Assembly: GCF_028769735.1 (NCBI RefSeq)
Contig: NC_088172.1
Coordinates: 91,584,451-91,648,450, forward strand
Direction of reading: 5' to 3'
Length of the DNA: 64,000 nt
Origin: Zonotrichia leucophrys gambelii
Lineage: Eukaryota > Chordata > Aves > Passeriformes > Passerellidae
Part shown: one piece after another, positions 61,381-64,000 of the stretch
Layout of the letters: the number at the start of each line of letters is the position of its first letter
Numbering within the stretch: the stretch's first letter is position 1
The notes under the pieces: model-generated
What the model was told of the DNA's origin: nothing
The model's database searches: none
Seen by the model: only the letters and a program-made list of their open reading frames with translations
Program-made: the position numbers and the translations under genes

Positions 61381-64000
61381 TTGTACAGTACCACAAACAT
61401 ACTCATCCATTAGTAAAGTACAGGATCTCACACTGAAAACACAAATATGCTTCTACTTGAATTTGGGAGCCTGAAGTTAATCAGAAAAACAATTAAAAAC
61501 ACTTCATACCCTGTGGCCAGATAACAAAATATCTGATAGCTAAATTTTTTTTTCAAATACTTGTTTATGCAATTAGTGAAGAAACAGTGACTGAAAAAGA
61601 GATAAATTTTAGATTAGAGATTTGTAAACCAGGATGCTTTGACTTTTATTTTAACTGTGCTATGTGATAATTCTGCATTTTAATTGGCATTTGGATATCA
61701 AGATGATGGACACCTTAAAATGCAATGATGGAAGAATTTGCAGTGGAGGAAGACACTGCCAGAAGCAGAGACAAAACTATTTTACCCATAGCAGGTAAGG
61801 CACAACATGGGTAAATACAATCCCAAGGAAAGCAAGATAATCCTACCTCTGTCATCATTTAGTTTCAAGCCATTATAACAGAGGAAGAAGAAAAATCAAT
61901 GATATTAGATCATGATATTTATACTCAATCATTTAACTCATTCCTCTTACTTGGATATCTGAGCTGCCTTCTCTCTAAAGACTTGCACCCAGCAAGTTTT
62001 TTGTGGTGTTGTCCTTCATAGGGTGGATGTTGCAAAATCCTTCCAATAAACTCTTACCTATATCCTGACAGCAACAGCAAAGGTGCCATGAAGTTATTCC
62101 AGGGAGCTCAGGGCACTGAAGCACTGATTCCCCTCACAGCTTTGCAATGGAGCAGCAACCACACTGCGCTGAACAAGGTGAGGTTACATTTTCATTATAA
62201 GTGCAAAGACTGAGGACTGAGGTTATGCCACCACTGACATAAATTACTGCATATTAATAGAAGTGTGACTACTCAGATTCAAATGGAAATCAGCAACCCA
62301 AGAATTTTAATAACTTTTATTTTTTCACACATCTTAGGAAAGTGTTTCTAGTCAAATCATGAGCAGCTGGCACCGGAAATGCAAAGCTTCAGCCAGTTCC
62401 AAACTCTGTGCCTAGCTGACGAACTTTGAAAGTAGCAGCTCCCTTCTGGCCAAGGGCCAGAAACTTGTCTTCCCCAGCCAAAACAGCTCCCTAGCAGAGC
62501 AGGAAAATGGCAATCCATATGCAGACAAGGACCTGGACTGTCTTCCTACAGCCCCACTTCCATTAGATGCCCTTCCCTTATGGAGGGCAGCAGCTCCAAA
62601 GGCAGAGGTGGAATGGATACTGTGCAACCCAGGCTGCATCCTAGGAAATGGACTGGAGAGCAGTTGTGTCAAGGACTCCTCTCTCCTTGTTCATGCCAGA
62701 ACCTCCAGGTTCCCAGCAACTTCTCCCAGCTACCCACAGTCACTGTGTCCCTATCAAAGCCACGGTGGCATTTTCAACCTTTTATTTGCAATCCTAAGTG
62801 CTAGAAACTTTCCCTAAAATGTGAAATATCTAACAAAGTCAAACAATGCCATGAGCTGGGATCTAATCAAGAACATATATTATTTATACTTACAATTGCT
62901 TCTCTTTTGGTGAAACCATAGGACTTCCACATTTATCAAAGCCTGCAGTGTCCAAGGGTTAGTCACTATACCTTTCTGGTCTTATCACTAGCCCATAGTA
63001 AGGAAATTCCCACCAAGACAGGTGCAACAGTAAAACAAATGTTTTGACAGGAAGAGGATACAATAACTGTTTTCTGTGAAATGAATGATACAGAATAATG
63101 TTCAAGCTGCTGCCTGAAAAAATCTCTCCTGGCTAAGCAACAAAAAGGACTCTTGAACTCCTAAGGATGAAGAGCTGCCAGGTGGCAAAGAGTCTCCCCA
63201 CTGGAAAAAACACCCCCAGTTCAGTGCTGGAGAAGGATGAGAAGCAAGTGACAGTGCTTTCTTCCTAGTAAGTCTTACTAAAGAACTAGGCCAAGCACAG
63301 TGAAGAAGGAAAAGATGGTCCAGTCCCCAGCAGACACAACAGGGTTGAGCAGACCATGCTCTACCTTCTTGAATTTAATTTCAAGGCAAATGACTGAGTC
63401 ATGATGGCATCTCTCAGTTGTTAAATTTATCTTGCATGGTCTTGGCATACATAGAAACAATGCTGAAAATGGCAGTACCAAATGTTCTCCCATACTGATG
63501 GGGACTGTGGCCCTGCAGACAGTTTACAGGACCATTTAGTGTAAGCCCTTCCTGACACAAATGTACAAACATGGTAACCTGCTTCAACTGCTGAGAAATA
63601 AGGTCAGCAGAGACTTTTACTTGCCTGAGGTTCTCCAGTATTACAACCCAAGCACTAAAAAATTAAGAAAGAGATGTGATTCAAAAAGTGTGTTAATTAT
63701 TAAATCAATTCATTTGTGGTTCTTGTCCTTCATGTTGAGTTTTCAGGATCTTTCGCTACACATACCCAAGTGTCTTCCTTGTTCCTAAAGCCTGCATTTT
63801 CAGAAAACCCAAACATCAAAAGAATTTTCAGAACAACTCTGAGAGCTGTCAGCATTTCATATTTCTCATCTTTCTGGTGTGTACTAACACCTAAGGGAGT
63901 ATTTGCAAAACCCCAAGATCATCATCAACAGCCCTTCCTGGCTTTTCTAGCTCCCGTGCTGTGGTTACTTTCTTCCTTCAGACTTGGCTTCACAGACCAT

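Larger units (their letters stand above)
38770..64000 (-). other. EHBP1: EHBP1 long intron (at least 25 kb, open at window end)
   Basis: I found no further EHBP1 exon up to 64000, including a search by eye for the complement of the LRYLMDTG-encoding donor end. The whole stretch is therefore read as one intron. It is AT-rich, with very few recognisable transposons and only small simple repeats. Blocks at about 41200-41600, 42530-42700, 50600-50840, 56450-56880 and 60930-61380 look like candidate conserved regulatory DNA. The longest + frame (58066-58464, 132 codons) has no homology that I recognise. Confidence 0.65.

Overview
This window is nuclear DNA of a vertebrate, and most likely a bird. 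The genes have spliced exons with GT-AG junctions, long AT-rich introns, a large CpG-rich domain around a developmental regulator, and one short fragment resembling the 3' end of a CR1 LINE. Nothing in it is prokaryotic; there are no operons, CRISPR arrays or insertion sequences. The bird call is an inference. Compact introns, CR1 and the OTX1 protein fit it, but another sauropsid is not excluded.

Three genes are recognisable. Their order and relative orientation match the WDPCP-OTX1-EHBP1 block of human chromosome 2p15. (1) WDPCP (+ strand) contributes its last four coding exons: 3493-3628, 10108-10202, 11651-11679 and 17652-17702. Their intron phases chain without a break, and the last exon ends in HFGLV followed by TGA. 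(2) OTX1 (- strand) is complete for its coding sequence in three exons: 25694-25790, 25065-25216 and 23638-24393, giving 334 residues with a K50 homeodomain, a long histidine run and the duplicated OTX tail. It converges with WDPCP. (3) EHBP1 (- strand) contributes its last four coding exons: 38670-38769, 37482-37555, 30856-30970 and 30628-30718. They encode most of the C-terminal bMERB Rab-binding domain and a CVLQ (CaaX-type) end. The rest of EHBP1 lies beyond position 64000.

Layout: 1-17.7 kb is WDPCP introns and tail exons. 17.7-18.7 kb is the WDPCP 3' UTR. 18.7-22.5 kb is the convergent intergenic space, CpG-rich in its last kilobase. 22.5-25.8 kb is the OTX1 transcript body. 25.8-30.1 kb is the OTX1 5' region and a large CpG island. 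30.2-38.8 kb holds the EHBP1 terminal exons. 38.8-64 kb is one EHBP1 intron in which I found no further exon.

The genes are not a pathway. WDPCP is a ciliogenesis and planar polarity factor, EHBP1 an endosomal Rab effector, and OTX1 a forebrain and sense-organ transcription factor. Their long-standing linkage is usually explained by OTX1 enhancers lying inside the introns of the two flanking genes. Several AT-rich, non-repetitive blocks with homeodomain-like motifs in those introns are listed as candidates. I saw no evidence of an undescribed biological system. The most unusual items are the poorly conserved WDPCP tail with a 29-bp exon, the CpG-rich domain, and a few strongly patterned non-coding motifs.
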